A stretch of DNA of 64,000 nucleotides from the NCBI GenBank assembly GCA_016182975.1, contig JACPFJ010000023.1:88885-152884 (forward strand). The letters run 5' to 3'. The stretch comes from Deltaproteobacteria bacterium. Its GTDB lineage: Bacteria; Desulfobacterota; Desulfuromonadia; Geobacterales; Pseudopelobacteraceae. The notes beneath the pieces were generated by a model. That model did no database searches and was not told the DNA's origin. It was given only the letters and a program-made list of their open reading frames with translations. Shown here in pieces: positions 55,248 through 64,000 of this stretch; position 1 is the stretch's first letter, and every line of letters starts with the position of its first letter. The translations under genes and the position numbers were made by a program.

Positions 55248-56720
55248 TTACCGCATCATCTCGAAGTGCCGGTCATCACAGGTCTCATCCGTGATATCGA
55301 TGAACTTGTTGCAGATGGTGGAGAGCATGTTGAGCACCCCCTGGTAGCCGATCAACGGGGAGCGGTGCAGGTTGACCCGGTCGAAGTTCGGGAAGCCGAA
55401 GCGGAACAGGGGGATCTTGGCGTCGCGGGCCGCAAATTTGCCGTGGGTGTCGCCGATCATGGCGTCCACCGGATCGGTCACCACCAGGCTGCGCAGGTGC
55501 CAGAGATCCTTGTTCATGTAGATCTTGCCTTCCTTGCCGTACATGGAGGAATCAAGCAGGGCCTGGAGTTCCTTCTCCAGCTTCTTGGTACCCTTGCTGC
55601 AGAGGATATGATAGGGAACAGCACCCATCTCCAGCAGGAACGAGACATAGCCGAGGAGGTAATCGGGGTCGCCGTAGACGGCGAACTTTTTACCGTGGAT
55701 GTACTGGTGGGCGTCGGTCATCAGGTCAACTGCCCGGCCGCGCTCGGCCTTGAGGCTCTCAGGAACCGGCTTGCCGAACAGCTCCGAGATCTTCATCAGG
55801 AGGGCATCGGTCTTGGCGATCCCGAACGGCACCGGCATGGCCAGGTGCTTGCCGGCGAAGTTGTCCTTGATCCAGGTGAAGGTCTTGGCGGTGGAATAGC
55901 TCCCCAAGGCAATGGTCGCCTTGCCGTTGATGGAGTCGGCCGCGTCCTCAAGCTTGGTGCCCCCCGGATAGATGCGATAGTGGCCATCCAGCGGGGAGTC
56001 GAAGGTGTCGGAGATGTCGGCCAGGAAGGTATAGGGGATGCCGAATTCCTTCAGGATCCGCTTGTACTCCCGGTAGTTGCCGGTGTTGGCGTCGAAGCCG
56101 GCGATCAGGTTGAGCTTGCCGGTGCAGCGCCCTTCGATCTGCCGCCCTTCGGTCAGGGTCTGCAGGATGGAGAGCAGCATAGCGTCGTAGCCATGGATGT
56201 GTGAACCGTTGAAACTGGGGGTATTGGCGTAGGGAAGCGGAAAATCGGCCGGCACGCACCCCTTGTTCTTGGCGTTCTTGATGAACGCGGTCAGGTCATC
56301 GCCGATGATCTCCGGCATGCAGGAGGTAAATATCGGCATGATCTTCGGCTTGTAGACGGTATAGGCGTTCTCCAGGGCCTCGTGGAGGTTGTTCTGGCCG
56401 CCGAAAACCGCGCCGTCCTCGGTCATGGCGTCGGATACCGCCGGCGCCGGTTCGCGGAAATGGCGGTTCAGGGTGGAGCGGTAGTAGGAGGCGCACCCCT
56501 GGGAACCGTGGACAAAGGGGAGGCTCCCTTCGAAGCCGTGGGCAGCCAATTCGGCGCCCAGCGGCTGGCAGGCGTGGGCCGGGTTGATCACCAGAGAGGT
56601 GCGAGCGAAGTTCTTCTCCTTGTACTCCTCGGTATTGATCCATTCAGCAACCCGGGCGATCTCCTCGGGCGGTGTTGGGGTCACATATTTTACGGCAGCT
56701 GCCGTTTCGGTTGCACTCAT
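55248..56720 (-). CDS. nifK: Nitrogenase MoFe protein beta chain
   Basis: 490 residues, shorter than Klebsiella NifK, as in other Geobacter-like forms. The N-terminal region has INPAHACQPLGAELA, GSQGCASYY and SDAMTEDGAVFGG, which hold the P-cluster cysteines and ligand Ser. NifK pairs with NifD in the alpha2beta2 dinitrogenase. Last gene of nifHDK. Confidence 0.97.
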   Translation of the reverse strand: MSATETAAAVKYVTPTPPEEIARVAEWINTEEYKEKNFARTSLVINPAHACQPLGAELAAHGFEGSLPFVHGSQGCASYYRSTLNRHFREPAPAVSDAMTEDGAVFGGQNNLHEALENAYTVYKPKIMPIFTSCMPEIIGDDLTAFIKNAKNKGCVPADFPLPYANTPSFNGSHIHGYDAMLLSILQTLTEGRQIEGRCTGKLNLIAGFDANTGNYREYKRILKEFGIPYTFLADISDTFDSPLDGHYRIYPGGTKLEDAADSINGKATIALGSYSTAKTFTWIKDNFAGKHLAMPVPFGIAKTDALLMKISELFGKPVPESLKAERGRAVDLMTDAHQYIHGKKFAVYGDPDYLLGYVSFLLEMGAVPYHILCSKGTKKLEKELQALLDSSMYGKEGKIYMNKDLWHLRSLVVTDPVDAMIGDTHGKFAARDAKIPLFRFGFPNFDRVNLHRSPLIGYQGVLNMLSTICNKFIDITDETCDDRHFEMMR

Positions 56721-56774
56721 ATCGGTTCTCCTTCGGTGAGAGACTCATCCGTCACATCACCCATAATTTTTTGT

Positions 56775-56860
56775 GTCTGATCTGTCTGACCGGTCTGACA
56801 TGTCGGACTAGTCCGGGCTTAAGGGGGACAGGCAGCTTTCTTTGAAAGCAGCCTGTCCCC
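56775..56860. repeat. Nonamer tandem repeat and hairpin between nifD and nifK
   Basis: Five 9-nt units of GTCNGACNN type (56775-56819) are followed by a strong 16-bp hairpin (GGGGACAGGC and GCTTTC with their complements, 56824-56860, TTT loop). The nonamers resemble those between nifH and nifD. Confidence 0.85.
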
Positions 56861-56890
56861 GGCATGGCGTAAAAGCGGTCGCCGTACCAC

Positions 56891-58336
56891 CTAGAAAGGT
56901 GCCTTCACCAAGGACCAAGTGGGACTATTGATCGCCATGTCGATATCTCTGGCAAACGTCGGAAATCCCTTATACCCGTGGTAAGGGCCGGAGTAATCCC
57001 AGCTGTGCATCTGCCTGAACGGTATCCCCATCTTCTGGAACAGGTACTTCTCCTTGATGCCGCTCCCGATGAGATCGGGCTTCAGGGCATCGGCGAACTG
57101 TTCGAATTCGTACTCGGAAACGTCGTCGTAGACCACGGTGGCTTCGGGCATCTCCGAGGCGGTCCGGTCGTAGTCGTCGCCATGGGCGAACTCGTAGCCG
57201 GAACCGACGCAGGTCATCCCCAGGTCCTCGTAGGCGTTGATGGTGTGGCGCGGACGGAGGCCACCGACGTACAGCATGACCGTCTTCCCATCGAGGCGCG
57301 GCTTGTACTCCTCGATCACCGCCTGCATCTGGGGATCGTACTTGGCAATGACCGCCTCTATCTTCTCCTTGATGCTGTCGTCGAACAGCTCGCCCAGCTT
57401 GCGCAGGCTCTCCCTGATCTTGGTGGGGCCGAAGAAGTTGAGCTCGATCCAGGGGATGCCGTACTTTTCTTCCATCACCTTGCACATGTAGTTCATGGAG
57501 CGGTAACAGTGGATGATATTGAGCTTCACCGTGTGGGTGGCTGCGATGTTTTCCAGTTCACCGTCGCCGGTCCAGACCGCCTTGACGTTCAGGCCGCACT
57601 CCTCAAGGAGCGGTTTGGTCGACCAGGCGTCGCCGCCGATGTTGTACTCGCCGATCAGCGCCACGTCGTAGGGGCTCTCGGGCTCGGCAAACTCACGGGT
57701 GCCGATGATGTGGTCGCGGATGGTGTCGTTGGAGATGTGATGGCCCAGCGACTGGGAGACCCCGCGGAACCCCTCGCAGTTGCAGGGGATAATCGGGATG
57801 TCCAGATCCTTGGAGGACTGTTTGGCAACGGAATTGATGTCGTCGCCGATCAGGCCGACCGGGCATTCGGAGAGGACCGAGATACCCTTGGCCAGCGGGA
57901 ACAGATCGTGGGCCTCCTCCAGCAGCGTCTTCAGCTTCTTGTCGCCGCCGTAGACGATATCCTTCTCCTGAAAGTCGGAGGTGAACTGCATGGCGAAGCT
58001 GTCGACGCCGGTGATGCCGCTCATCAGGTTGCGCCGGGTGCCCCAGGAGTACCAGCCGCAGCCGACCGGGCCGTGGGAGACGTGCACCATGTCGCGGATC
58101 GGGCCCCAGACCACCCCTTTGGCGCCGGCATAGGCGCAGCCGCGGGCGCTCATCAGGCCGGGGACGGTCTTTCTGTTCGATTTGACGCAGGCCGAGCCGG
58201 ATGCCTGATCGTTGGGGGCCAGGTGCGGCGCCCGCTTCTTCTTCCCCTTCTCAGGATAGATCTCCAGGGCCTTGTCGATCATCTCCTGAGTCGATTCCTT
58301 GGTGATGCCTTCAACAGTCTTTATCTCATGGGACAT
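56891..58336 (-). CDS. nifD: Nitrogenase MoFe protein alpha chain
   Basis: 481 residues. The cofactor ligands are visible: the Cys in HCYRSMNY (Cys275 equivalent) and the His in [13 protein letters not shown] (His442 equivalent), as are Gln and His in SQSLGHH (Gln191 and His195 equivalents), marking a molybdenum nitrogenase. The start at 58336 follows AAGGAG; a longer frame upstream reads through the nonamer repeat and is not part of the protein. Confidence 0.97.
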   Translation of the reverse strand: MSHEIKTVEGITKESTQEMIDKALEIYPEKGKKKRAPHLAPNDQASGSACVKSNRKTVPGLMSARGCAYAGAKGVVWGPIRDMVHVSHGPVGCGWYSWGTRRNLMSGITGVDSFAMQFTSDFQEKDIVYGGDKKLKTLLEEAHDLFPLAKGISVLSECPVGLIGDDINSVAKQSSKDLDIPIIPCNCEGFRGVSQSLGHHISNDTIRDHIIGTREFAEPESPYDVALIGEYNIGGDAWSTKPLLEECGLNVKAVWTGDGELENIAATHTVKLNIIHCYRSMNYMCKVMEEKYGIPWIELNFFGPTKIRESLRKLGELFDDSIKEKIEAVIAKYDPQMQAVIEEYKPRLDGKTVMLYVGGLRPRHTINAYEDLGMTCVGSGYEFAHGDDYDRTASEMPEATVVYDDVSEYEFEQFADALKPDLIGSGIKEKYLFQKMGIPFRQMHSWDYSGPYHGYKGFPTFARDIDMAINSPTWSLVKAPF

Positions 58337-58363
58337 AATAAGCTCCTTGGGTATTGGTTTTTT

Positions 58364-58408
58364 GTCGGACCTGTCGGACCTGTCAGACTTGTCAGACAGG
58401 TCTGACAT
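58364..58408. repeat. Nonamer tandem repeat between nifH and nifD
   Basis: Five 9-nt units: GTCGGACCT twice, GTCAGACTT, GTCAGACAG and GTCTGACAT. Each GTCNGAC is itself a dyad, so several alternative hairpins are possible. Confidence 0.85.
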
Positions 58409-58415
58409 TGTCCCT

Positions 58416-59333
<918 letters not shown>

Positions 59334-59337
59334 CTAC

Positions 59338-59376
59338 GAAAAAAGGCGCCCCATTGCTGTGAATGGCGGCGCCTTT
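59338..59376 (-). terminator. Leader terminator of nifH
   Basis: On the minus strand AAAGGCGCC ... GGCGCCTTTTTT with an inner CCATT-CACAGC-AATGG stem and a 6-nt loop. It ends about 55 nt before the nifH ATG, inside the transcribed leader. Confidence 0.88.
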
Positions 59377-59434
59377 GCCGAATCCGTATGTACGTCGATG
59401 TCCTGTATTTTATGAAGTCTTTGATTCTGGTTAA

Positions 59435-59450
59435 TGCATCGTGCGTGCCA
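59435..59450 (-). promoter_or_regulatory. Sigma-54 promoter of nifHDK
   Basis: On the minus strand TGGCAC-GCACG-ATGCA: perfect -24 box, 5-nt spacer, -12 box with the key GC. It places the start of the RNA about 140 nt before nifH. Confidence 0.82.
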
Positions 59451-59561
59451 AACCGTAACTTACTGTTTTTGTTTGATGTCAGTGCTACTGCCTTTGTCTT
59501 GTCATTTGAGCCGCCCCAAATATGCCTTTATTCTGTGCAGCACTGCACTCGCCCTGTCCTC

Positions 59562-59573
59562 ATCCCGCCAGGC
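59562..59573. promoter_or_regulatory. Candidate enhancer site upstream of nifH
   Basis: ATCCCGCCAGGC, the same 12-mer as upstream of nifEN; here the dyad is CCGCC-A-GGCAG with one mismatch. About 112 nt upstream of the -24 box. The remainder of 59451-59607 shows no gene. Confidence 0.45.
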
Positions 59574-59607
59574 AGACATGCACACAATAAGGGCATGAGG
59601 GTTTGGT

Positions 59608-60738
59608 TCAGGCCGCCTTCTTCACACCGTGCAGCTTGATCAACTGGCTGTTGTTGAGCGGACGGCGGGTCTGCTGGGCGATGCGACGGACCTTGTCCAT
59701 CAGGTGCAGAGCCTCGGAACGGCTGATGGAGATGCCGATGTCCTTGTAGCGCTCGATCAGCCCGCTGGCGCCGGAGTGTTTGCCCACCACGATCTGCCGG
59801 GTCAGCCCCACCTCGGCCGGATCGAAGCCCTCGTAGTTGCGGGGGTCCTTGAGCACGCCGTCGGCGTGCAGCCCCGATTCGTGGGCGAACACCCGCTCCC
59901 CGACCACCGCCTTCCAGGCCGGCAGTGGACGATGGGAGGCCTTGGCCACGAACAGGGAGAGTTCCCGGAAGCGGTGGGTGTCGATACCGGTATCGATGCC
60001 GCTGGCGTGCTTGAGCCCCATCACCACCTCCTCCAGCGCGGCGTTGCCGGCCCGTTCCCCCAGGCCGTTGACCGTGGTGTTGACGAAGGTCGCCCCGGCG
60101 CGGATGCCGGCAATGGCGTTGGCGGTGGCCATCCCCAGGTCATTGTGGGTGTGCACCTCGACCGGCAGCTCCGGCACGGCTCGGCGCAGGGCCGCCACCT
60201 TTTCGTACATGGTAAATGGGTCGAGGATCCCCAGGGTGTCGCAGAAACGGAAGCGGTCGCCCCCCATGGCCCAGGTGATCTGCATCAGCTCGACCAGGAA
60301 GGGGATGTCGGCGCGGCTGGCGTCCTCCCCCCCGACGGAGACGTACAGACCCTTGTCCTTGGCGAAGCCTAAGGCCGTCCTGAGCTGTTCCTTGACCCAC
60401 TCGCGGCTCTTGCGGATCTTGTTGCGGATCATGATGTCCGAGACCGACAGGGAGATGTCCACGGCCTGGACACCGCAGTCGATGCTGGCCCGGATGTCGG
60501 GGATCAGCGCACGGTTCCAGGTGATCAGCCGGGCGTTAAGCCCCAGATCCACCAGGGCCTTGATCCCCTCCTGCTCCTCCTTCCCCATGGCCGGAATACC
60601 GCACTCCAGCTCCTGCACGCCGATGGCGTCCAGCATGCGGGCGATGGCGATCTTGTCCCGCCTGCTGAAGACCACGCCGGCCGTCTGTTCGCCGTCCCGC
60701 AGGGTAGTGTCGTCGATGATGATTGATGAATTGTTCAT
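59608..60738 (-). CDS. nifV: Homocitrate synthase
   Basis: 376 residues, a DRE-TIM metallolyase. It condenses acetyl-CoA with 2-oxoglutarate to homocitrate, the organic part of FeMo-co. The DTTLRDGEQTAGV motif (9-21) binds substrate and metal, VEVHTHNDLGMA is the metal-binding HxH segment, and NTTVNGLGERAGNA is typical of NifV. Its neighbours are nifH downstream (on the same strand) and the GNAT-nifB pair upstream. Confidence 0.94.
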   Translation of the reverse strand: MNNSSIIIDDTTLRDGEQTAGVVFSRRDKIAIARMLDAIGVQELECGIPAMGKEEQEGIKALVDLGLNARLITWNRALIPDIRASIDCGVQAVDISLSVSDIMIRNKIRKSREWVKEQLRTALGFAKDKGLYVSVGGEDASRADIPFLVELMQITWAMGGDRFRFCDTLGILDPFTMYEKVAALRRAVPELPVEVHTHNDLGMATANAIAGIRAGATFVNTTVNGLGERAGNAALEEVVMGLKHASGIDTGIDTHRFRELSLFVAKASHRPLPAWKAVVGERVFAHESGLHADGVLKDPRNYEGFDPAEVGLTRQIVVGKHSGASGLIERYKDIGISISRSEALHLMDKVRRIAQQTRRPLNNSQLIKLHGVKKAA

Positions 60739-60790
60739 AAATGGTTCTCCGTGCTTATCGGTGACGTTTCACTAAAGAGCGGCCCGTATA

Positions 60791-61597
60791 TCACCCGCAA
60801 CTCCCCATCGTGGCCAGAGCGTAGATATATTCCGGCCGGTAGGCCGGCTTCACCCCGGCATACATCAGCTCGTTCGTTCCCTGGCTCCTGAATCCCCGTT
60901 GTTGCAAGAGCCTGGCCACTTCGCGGTTGCCGGCCGGGGCATCGATGTAGACCTTCACACCCGGAGCGATTTCGGCCAGTGCATCGTCGAGCAGCAGGGC
61001 GGCATGAGCGCTGTTCAGCGCGGCAAGAGGGCCGATCTGCACGGCACGGCCGCAGGGCTGGATGATCGTAAAGCCGAAGCCGCTTGCCAGCACCGAGCCC
61101 CGGCCGCCGACCACCTCCAGGAGGGCCTCGCGCCGGTCGCCCCACCCCATCTCGTCGATGTCCGCGTCAAGCAGGGCGCGAAAACAGCGGGAGGAAACCG
61201 CATGGCCTTTCCCCTGGCCGGTCCAGCGCAGGATGGCGTCGGCGGAGGCAAAGCCGTGCCTTTCGTACAGCGATTTGCCCATTTTAGAGGCAGTCAGCCA
61301 GACCGTCTCCGCGCCCGCCTCACACAGCGCCTCCATCGAGCGGACAAACAGGGCCTGACCGACCCCTTTGCCGCGATGGCGTTCGTCCACGATCAGATTG
61401 CCGATCCAGCCGCTCCGCTCGTGGCGCAGGGAGGTGACGAAACCGGCGGCGCCCGTCTCGTCCCGCGCCGAGAAACACCCCTCGGGGAAGGCCGACAGGA
61501 GGAATGCGAACTCCCACGGTTCGGCCACCCAGCGCTCGGCCGCAGCCAGCTCCAGGAAGCGCCCGATATCCTCTTTATTAAAGGGTTGGATGGTCAT
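60791..61597 (-). CDS. GNAT-family acetyltransferase in the nif cluster
   Basis: 268 residues. The N-terminal GNAT domain (1-140) has the acetyl-CoA loop DERHRGKGVGQALF; the C-terminal half (about 145-265) looks like a second, degenerate GNAT-like domain. It overlaps the end of nifB by 4 nt (ATGA), so it is translated together with it. The substrate is unknown. Such two-domain acetyltransferases are not known parts of nitrogenase assembly. Confidence 0.85.
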   Translation of the reverse strand: MTIQPFNKEDIGRFLELAAAERWVAEPWEFAFLLSAFPEGCFSARDETGAAGFVTSLRHERSGWIGNLIVDERHRGKGVGQALFVRSMEALCEAGAETVWLTASKMGKSLYERHGFASADAILRWTGQGKGHAVSSRCFRALLDADIDEMGWGDRREALLEVVGGRGSVLASGFGFTIIQPCGRAVQIGPLAALNSAHAALLLDDALAEIAPGVKVYIDAPAGNREVARLLQQRGFRSQGTNELMYAGVKPAYRPEYIYALATMGSCG

Positions 61598-62454
61598 GGG
61601 GCGCAGGCCGGCTCCCCGATGGTCACGTCTTTTCCGATCAGCCCGATGGCGTCGGCACGGCACTGCTTGCAGTGGGCAAACTGGCCGATGATCCCCTCAT
61701 TGGCCTTCCTGACCTCGGCCAGGCGACCCTCGCTGGGCGGCTCGATATCGGCGAAATCGGCCTGGGGAATGATCGGCATGATGTTCATCACGAAGGCGCC
61801 CAATGCCTTCACCTTGGCGGCGATCAACGGGATCTGGCCGTCGTTGACGCCCGGCACCAGGACCGAATTGACCTTGATGGTCAGTCCCAGTTCGCCGGCC
61901 CGCTTCAGCCCCTCGAACTGGTTGGCGATCAGGATTTGGGCCGCCTCCACTCCGGTGTAGCGCCTGCCGTGATAGCTGATGTGGCGGTAGATCCGCGCCC
62001 CCACCTCGGGATCTACGGCGTTGATGGTCACGGTCAGGCTGTGCAGCCCCAGTTCATACAGCCGGTCGATGGATTCCGGCAAGAGCAGGCCGTTGGTGCT
62101 CATGCAGAGCATGAGCTGCGGGAACTCCCGTTTCACCAGCTCGAAGGTCTCGAAGGTCTCTTCGTTGGCCAGCGGGTCGCCCGGGCCGGCGATGCCGACC
62201 ACCTTGATGATCGGCCCCACCACCGGGCTGGCCATCACCTCGCGTACCTTGACGATCGCCTCGGTGGGGGTCAGCAGGCGGCTGGTCACGCCGGGGCGCG
62301 ATTCGTTGGCGCAGTCGTGTTTGCGGGTGCAGTAGCCGCACTTGATGTTGCATCGCGGCGCAACGGCCAGGTGCATCCGGCCGTTCTTCTGATGGTTGCC
62401 GCCGAAGCAGGGATGACCCTGGATCCTGTTTTTCATGTCGCACGCAGTTGCCAT
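61594..62454 (-). CDS. nifB: Nitrogenase cofactor radical SAM protein NifB (short form)
   Basis: 286 residues. The radical SAM motif is CNIKCGYC (Cys-x3-Cys-x2-Cys); HPCFGG and AGPGDPLAN are the NifB-typical segments. NifB makes the 8Fe core (NifB-co). The usual C-terminal NifX-like domain is absent, so it is the stand-alone form, with separate NifX proteins encoded elsewhere in the cluster. AAGGAG precedes the ATG. It has its own promoter and leader terminator. Confidence 0.96.
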   Translation of the reverse strand: MATACDMKNRIQGHPCFGGNHQKNGRMHLAVAPRCNIKCGYCTRKHDCANESRPGVTSRLLTPTEAIVKVREVMASPVVGPIIKVVGIAGPGDPLANEETFETFELVKREFPQLMLCMSTNGLLLPESIDRLYELGLHSLTVTINAVDPEVGARIYRHISYHGRRYTGVEAAQILIANQFEGLKRAGELGLTIKVNSVLVPGVNDGQIPLIAAKVKALGAFVMNIMPIIPQADFADIEPPSEGRLAEVRKANEGIIGQFAHCKQCRADAIGLIGKDVTIGEPACAP

Positions 62455-62475
62455 GATTGGACTCCTTTCAGACGG

Positions 62476-62505
62476 AAAAAGCCCGCGGGTGCGTCCCCGC
62501 GGGCT
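62476..62505 (-). terminator. Leader terminator of nifB
   Basis: On the minus strand a perfect 10-bp stem AGCCCGCGGG/CCCGCGGGCT with the 6-nt loop GACGCA and T5. It ends 21 nt before the nifB ATG. Confidence 0.9.
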
Positions 62506-62528
62506 CCATTGCCTCTGACATTGACATA

Positions 62529-62544
62529 GGCATAAGACGTGCCA
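62529..62544 (-). promoter_or_regulatory. Sigma-54 promoter of nifB
   Basis: On the minus strand TGGCAC-GTCTT-ATGCC: perfect -24 box, 5-nt spacer, -12 with GC kept. The RNA would start near 62518, leaving about 60 nt of leader, mostly the terminator. Confidence 0.72.
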
Positions 62545-62557
62545 AACTTTTCAAAAT

Positions 62558-62765
62558 CTCACCACAGAGTCACAGAGAACACGGAGAAAGGCCATTGGAA
62601 AGGGATAACACATCTCGCCGACATGCCGACCGACACCCTGGGCTCACTGAAATACAAAGTAAAAGATCACCGTAACGCCTAATTATTAGGCAATCACCGA
62701 AGAAATTGCGCTGGTTCACAATTTGCAGAAGGTTTTCTCCGTGCCCTCTGTGACTCTGTGGTGAG
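62558..62765. repeat. Inverted repeat of CACAGAG units with a long loop (copy 3)
   Basis: Two 32-nt arms (62558-62589 and 62734-62765) match at 30 of 32 positions, with about 144 nt between. The right arm ends 22 nt before the draG start. The loop holds the perfect dyad at 62677-62691. Confidence 0.88.
62677..62691. promoter_or_regulatory. Perfect dyad in the nifB-draG intergenic region
   Basis: GCCTAAT-T-ATTAGGC, a 7-1-7 perfect palindrome. AT-rich and placed between divergent genes; a regulator site or a small RNA stem. Confidence 0.4.
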
Positions 62766-62787
62766 ATATGTCTGGAAGGACTGCCGC

Positions 62788-63699
62788 ATGTTCAATCAGT
62801 ACAACCTAGACGAGATACGCGACCGCGCCCGGGCCGCCTTTATCGGCATGGCCATCGGTGATGCCCTCGGCGCCACGGTGGAGTTCATGACCGCGTCCGA
62901 GATAGCGGCCAAATACGGCCTGTTCATGGAGATCACCGGCGGCGGCTGGCTGCGGCTGAAACCGGGCCAGGTGACCGACGACACCGAGATGGCGCTCTGC
63001 ATCGCCCGGGCAATCGTTGCCAGCCAGGGATGGTCCCTTGAGGCAATCGCCCGCAATTTCGCCGCCTGGCTCAAGTCGCGCCCGGTGGATTGCGGCGATA
63101 CATGCCGCAAGGGTATCCGCGCCTACATGCTGAACGGCGCCCTGGTGAGCCCCCCCAACGAATGGGACGCCGGTAACGGCGCGGCTATGCGCATCCTGCC
63201 GGTGGCGCTCTATTCCCTGCCCGACGCGGAACTGCTTAAAAAATGTGCGCTCGAACAGGCCCATCTGACCCACAACAACCCCGTATCCGACGCCGCCTGC
63301 GTCTGCCTGGGGGAGATGCTGCAGCTGGCGATCTGCGGGGGGGCGAAGACACGCCTGCGGCGTCAGGCGGACGGACTGGCGGCACGCTTTCCGACCTTCG
63401 CCTTCGAGCCCTACCGGGGCCTGGCCAGCGGCTACGTGGTGGATACCATGCAGACCGTGTTTCACTGGTTCTTCCGGGGGAGGAACTTCGAGGAGTGTCT
63501 GGTGGGGACGGTCAACCAGGGGGGGGACGCCGACACCACCGGCGCCATCTGCGGCATGCTGGCCGGGGCCTACTACGGCCTGGACGGTATCCCCCGGCGC
63601 TGGACCAAAAGGATGGACAAGAAGGTCATCGCGGAGATAGAGGATGTTTCTGTTCAATTGGTGGCGGCCAGCCCGTTGGTGAGGATGTACTATGGGTAA
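62788..63699 (+). CDS. draG: ADP-ribosyl-dinitrogenase reductase hydrolase
   Basis: 303 residues of the ADP-ribosylglycohydrolase family. The dimanganese site residues are in DDTEMAL and GGDADTTGAI. DraG removes ADP-ribose from NifH and restores nitrogenase activity, reversing DraT. The start at 62788 follows GGAAGGA; an in-frame GTG at 62758 lies inside the inverted repeat and is unlikely. Convergent with the ANTAR gene; their stop codons both fall in one repeat element. Confidence 0.93.
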   Translation: MFNQYNLDEIRDRARAAFIGMAIGDALGATVEFMTASEIAAKYGLFMEITGGGWLRLKPGQVTDDTEMALCIARAIVASQGWSLEAIARNFAAWLKSRPVDCGDTCRKGIRAYMLNGALVSPPNEWDAGNGAAMRILPVALYSLPDAELLKKCALEQAHLTHNNPVSDAACVCLGEMLQLAICGGAKTRLRRQADGLAARFPTFAFEPYRGLASGYVVDTMQTVFHWFFRGRNFEECLVGTVNQGGDADTTGAICGMLAGAYYGLDGIPRRWTKRMDKKVIAEIEDVSVQLVAASPLVRMYYG

Positions 63700-63768
63700 G
63701 GAGTGAGGAGTGAGGAGAATAAGTCTTTACCCCTCACCCCTCACCCTTCACGCTTCACGTCTTCTTAC
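63697..63768. repeat. Inverted repeat of GAGTGAG units bridging two stop codons
   Basis: The left arm TAAGGAGTGAGGAGTGAGGA begins with the draG stop codon; the right arm (63730-63767, CCCCTCA and CCCTTCA units) ends with the stop codon of the ANTAR gene. The arms are complementary with a short loop, so it can serve as a shared terminator. Confidence 0.8.
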
Positions 63769-64000
63769 GCCCCCTTCAATATTCCGTCCGCCACCTGGCG
63801 CAGGGTCTTGCGCTTGTCCATGGCCAGTTTCTGCATGACGCGATAGGCATCCGCCTCGCCCAGCCGGTCCCTTTCCATGAGGAGCCCCTTGGCCTTTTCG
63901 ATCACCTTGCGGTTCTCGATGGTCTCCTTGAGGTCTTCGATCTTTTCCTTGAGCCCTTCGACCTCTTCGGTGTGCGCCAGTGCCATCTCGATCGCGGGGA
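63765..64000 (-). CDS. ANTAR-domain response regulator, C-terminal part (gene cut by window end)
   Basis: At least 78 residues, open through the window end. A coiled-coil (LKEKIEDLKETIENRKVIE) leads into the ANTAR RNA-binding domain: KAKGLLMERDRLGEADAYRV and then AMDKRKTLRQVAD. The layout matches the end of a receiver-ANTAR regulator such as Geobacter GnfR, which lets transcription pass terminators ahead of nif genes. The receiver part would lie beyond the window. The neighbouring nif leaders with terminators fit that role. Confidence 0.88.
   Translation of the reverse strand, partial: PAIEMALAHTEEVEGLKEKIEDLKETIENRKVIEKAKGLLMERDRLGEADAYRVMQKLAMDKRKTLRQVADGILKGA

Noticed and set aside
59338..62505. 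Exact ANTAR hexaloop signature (A1 and G4) in the nif leader hairpins
   Set aside because: The 6-nt loops CACAGC (nifH) and GACGCA (nifB) do not both fit, and nifEN has a 4-nt loop. I kept the antitermination idea but not a defined ANTAR motif.
62758..62787. Upstream GTG start for draG
   Set aside because: It lies in the right arm of the CACAGAG inverted repeat, has no ribosome site and adds a non-family N-terminus.

Overview
The window is GC-rich, densely coded bacterial chromosome. The best fit is a Geobacter-type member of the Desulfuromonadota. The support is a fused nifEN gene, an ANTAR-domain regulator beside the nif genes, two GEMM-I riboswitches with the A20 base typical of cGAMP-sensing Geobacter RNAs, a solitary GspG pseudopilin, and flbD-motA-motB. 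This placement is inferred from gene content; no rRNA or tRNA gene was seen.

Layout. 0-4 kb: a molybdopterin oxidoreductase, diverging from an ACT regulator, peptide deformylase and AMMECR1 protein. 4.1-16 kb: an MNT/HEPN pair, uvrB, gspG, ppdK, a chemoreceptor, gltX and an acyl-CoA ligase. 15.2-18 kb: a TPP-riboswitch operon thiS-thiG-thiE-radical SAM in which thiS is broken. 18.3-21.8 kb: a P-loop/DRTGG protein and flbD-motA-motB. 21.7-30 kb: ttcA, metX under a SAM-I riboswitch, a lipoprotein, two cobalamin methyltransferases, a GEMM-riboswitch-controlled secreted protein and typA. 30-37 kb: a defence/toxin-antitoxin island. It holds a broken hicB, a BcgI-like restriction-modification pair with its own HTH controller, then two toxin-antitoxin cassettes separated and flanked by three remnants of one HTH gene, with two remnants of the proA 3' end at the outer borders. 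37-46 kb: an acyltransferase-hydrolase fusion, glpD, intact proA and a large hybrid kinase. 46-64 kb: hsp20 and the nitrogen-fixation region.

Nitrogen fixation. Transcription units nifEN-nifX-fdx-nifX2-draT, nifHDK, nifV, and nifB-GNAT run on the minus strand; draG runs on the plus strand, convergent with an ANTAR regulator cut by the window edge. nifH, nifEN and nifB each show a -24/-12 (sigma-54) promoter followed by an intrinsic terminator just before the start codon. This fits termination control by the ANTAR protein. DraT and DraG would switch NifH on and off at Arg99.

The most unusual signals are: (i) about twelve intergenic elements made of short (6-9 nt) tandem units, mostly folded into inverted repeats, whose unit sequence changes from place to place, concentrated among the nif genes; (ii) the mosaic of toxin-antitoxin cassettes between repeated gene remnants; (iii) a thiS gene inactivated by an apparent 44-nt deletion under an intact TPP riboswitch; and (iv) two near-identical GEMM-I riboswitches in front of secreted proteins.
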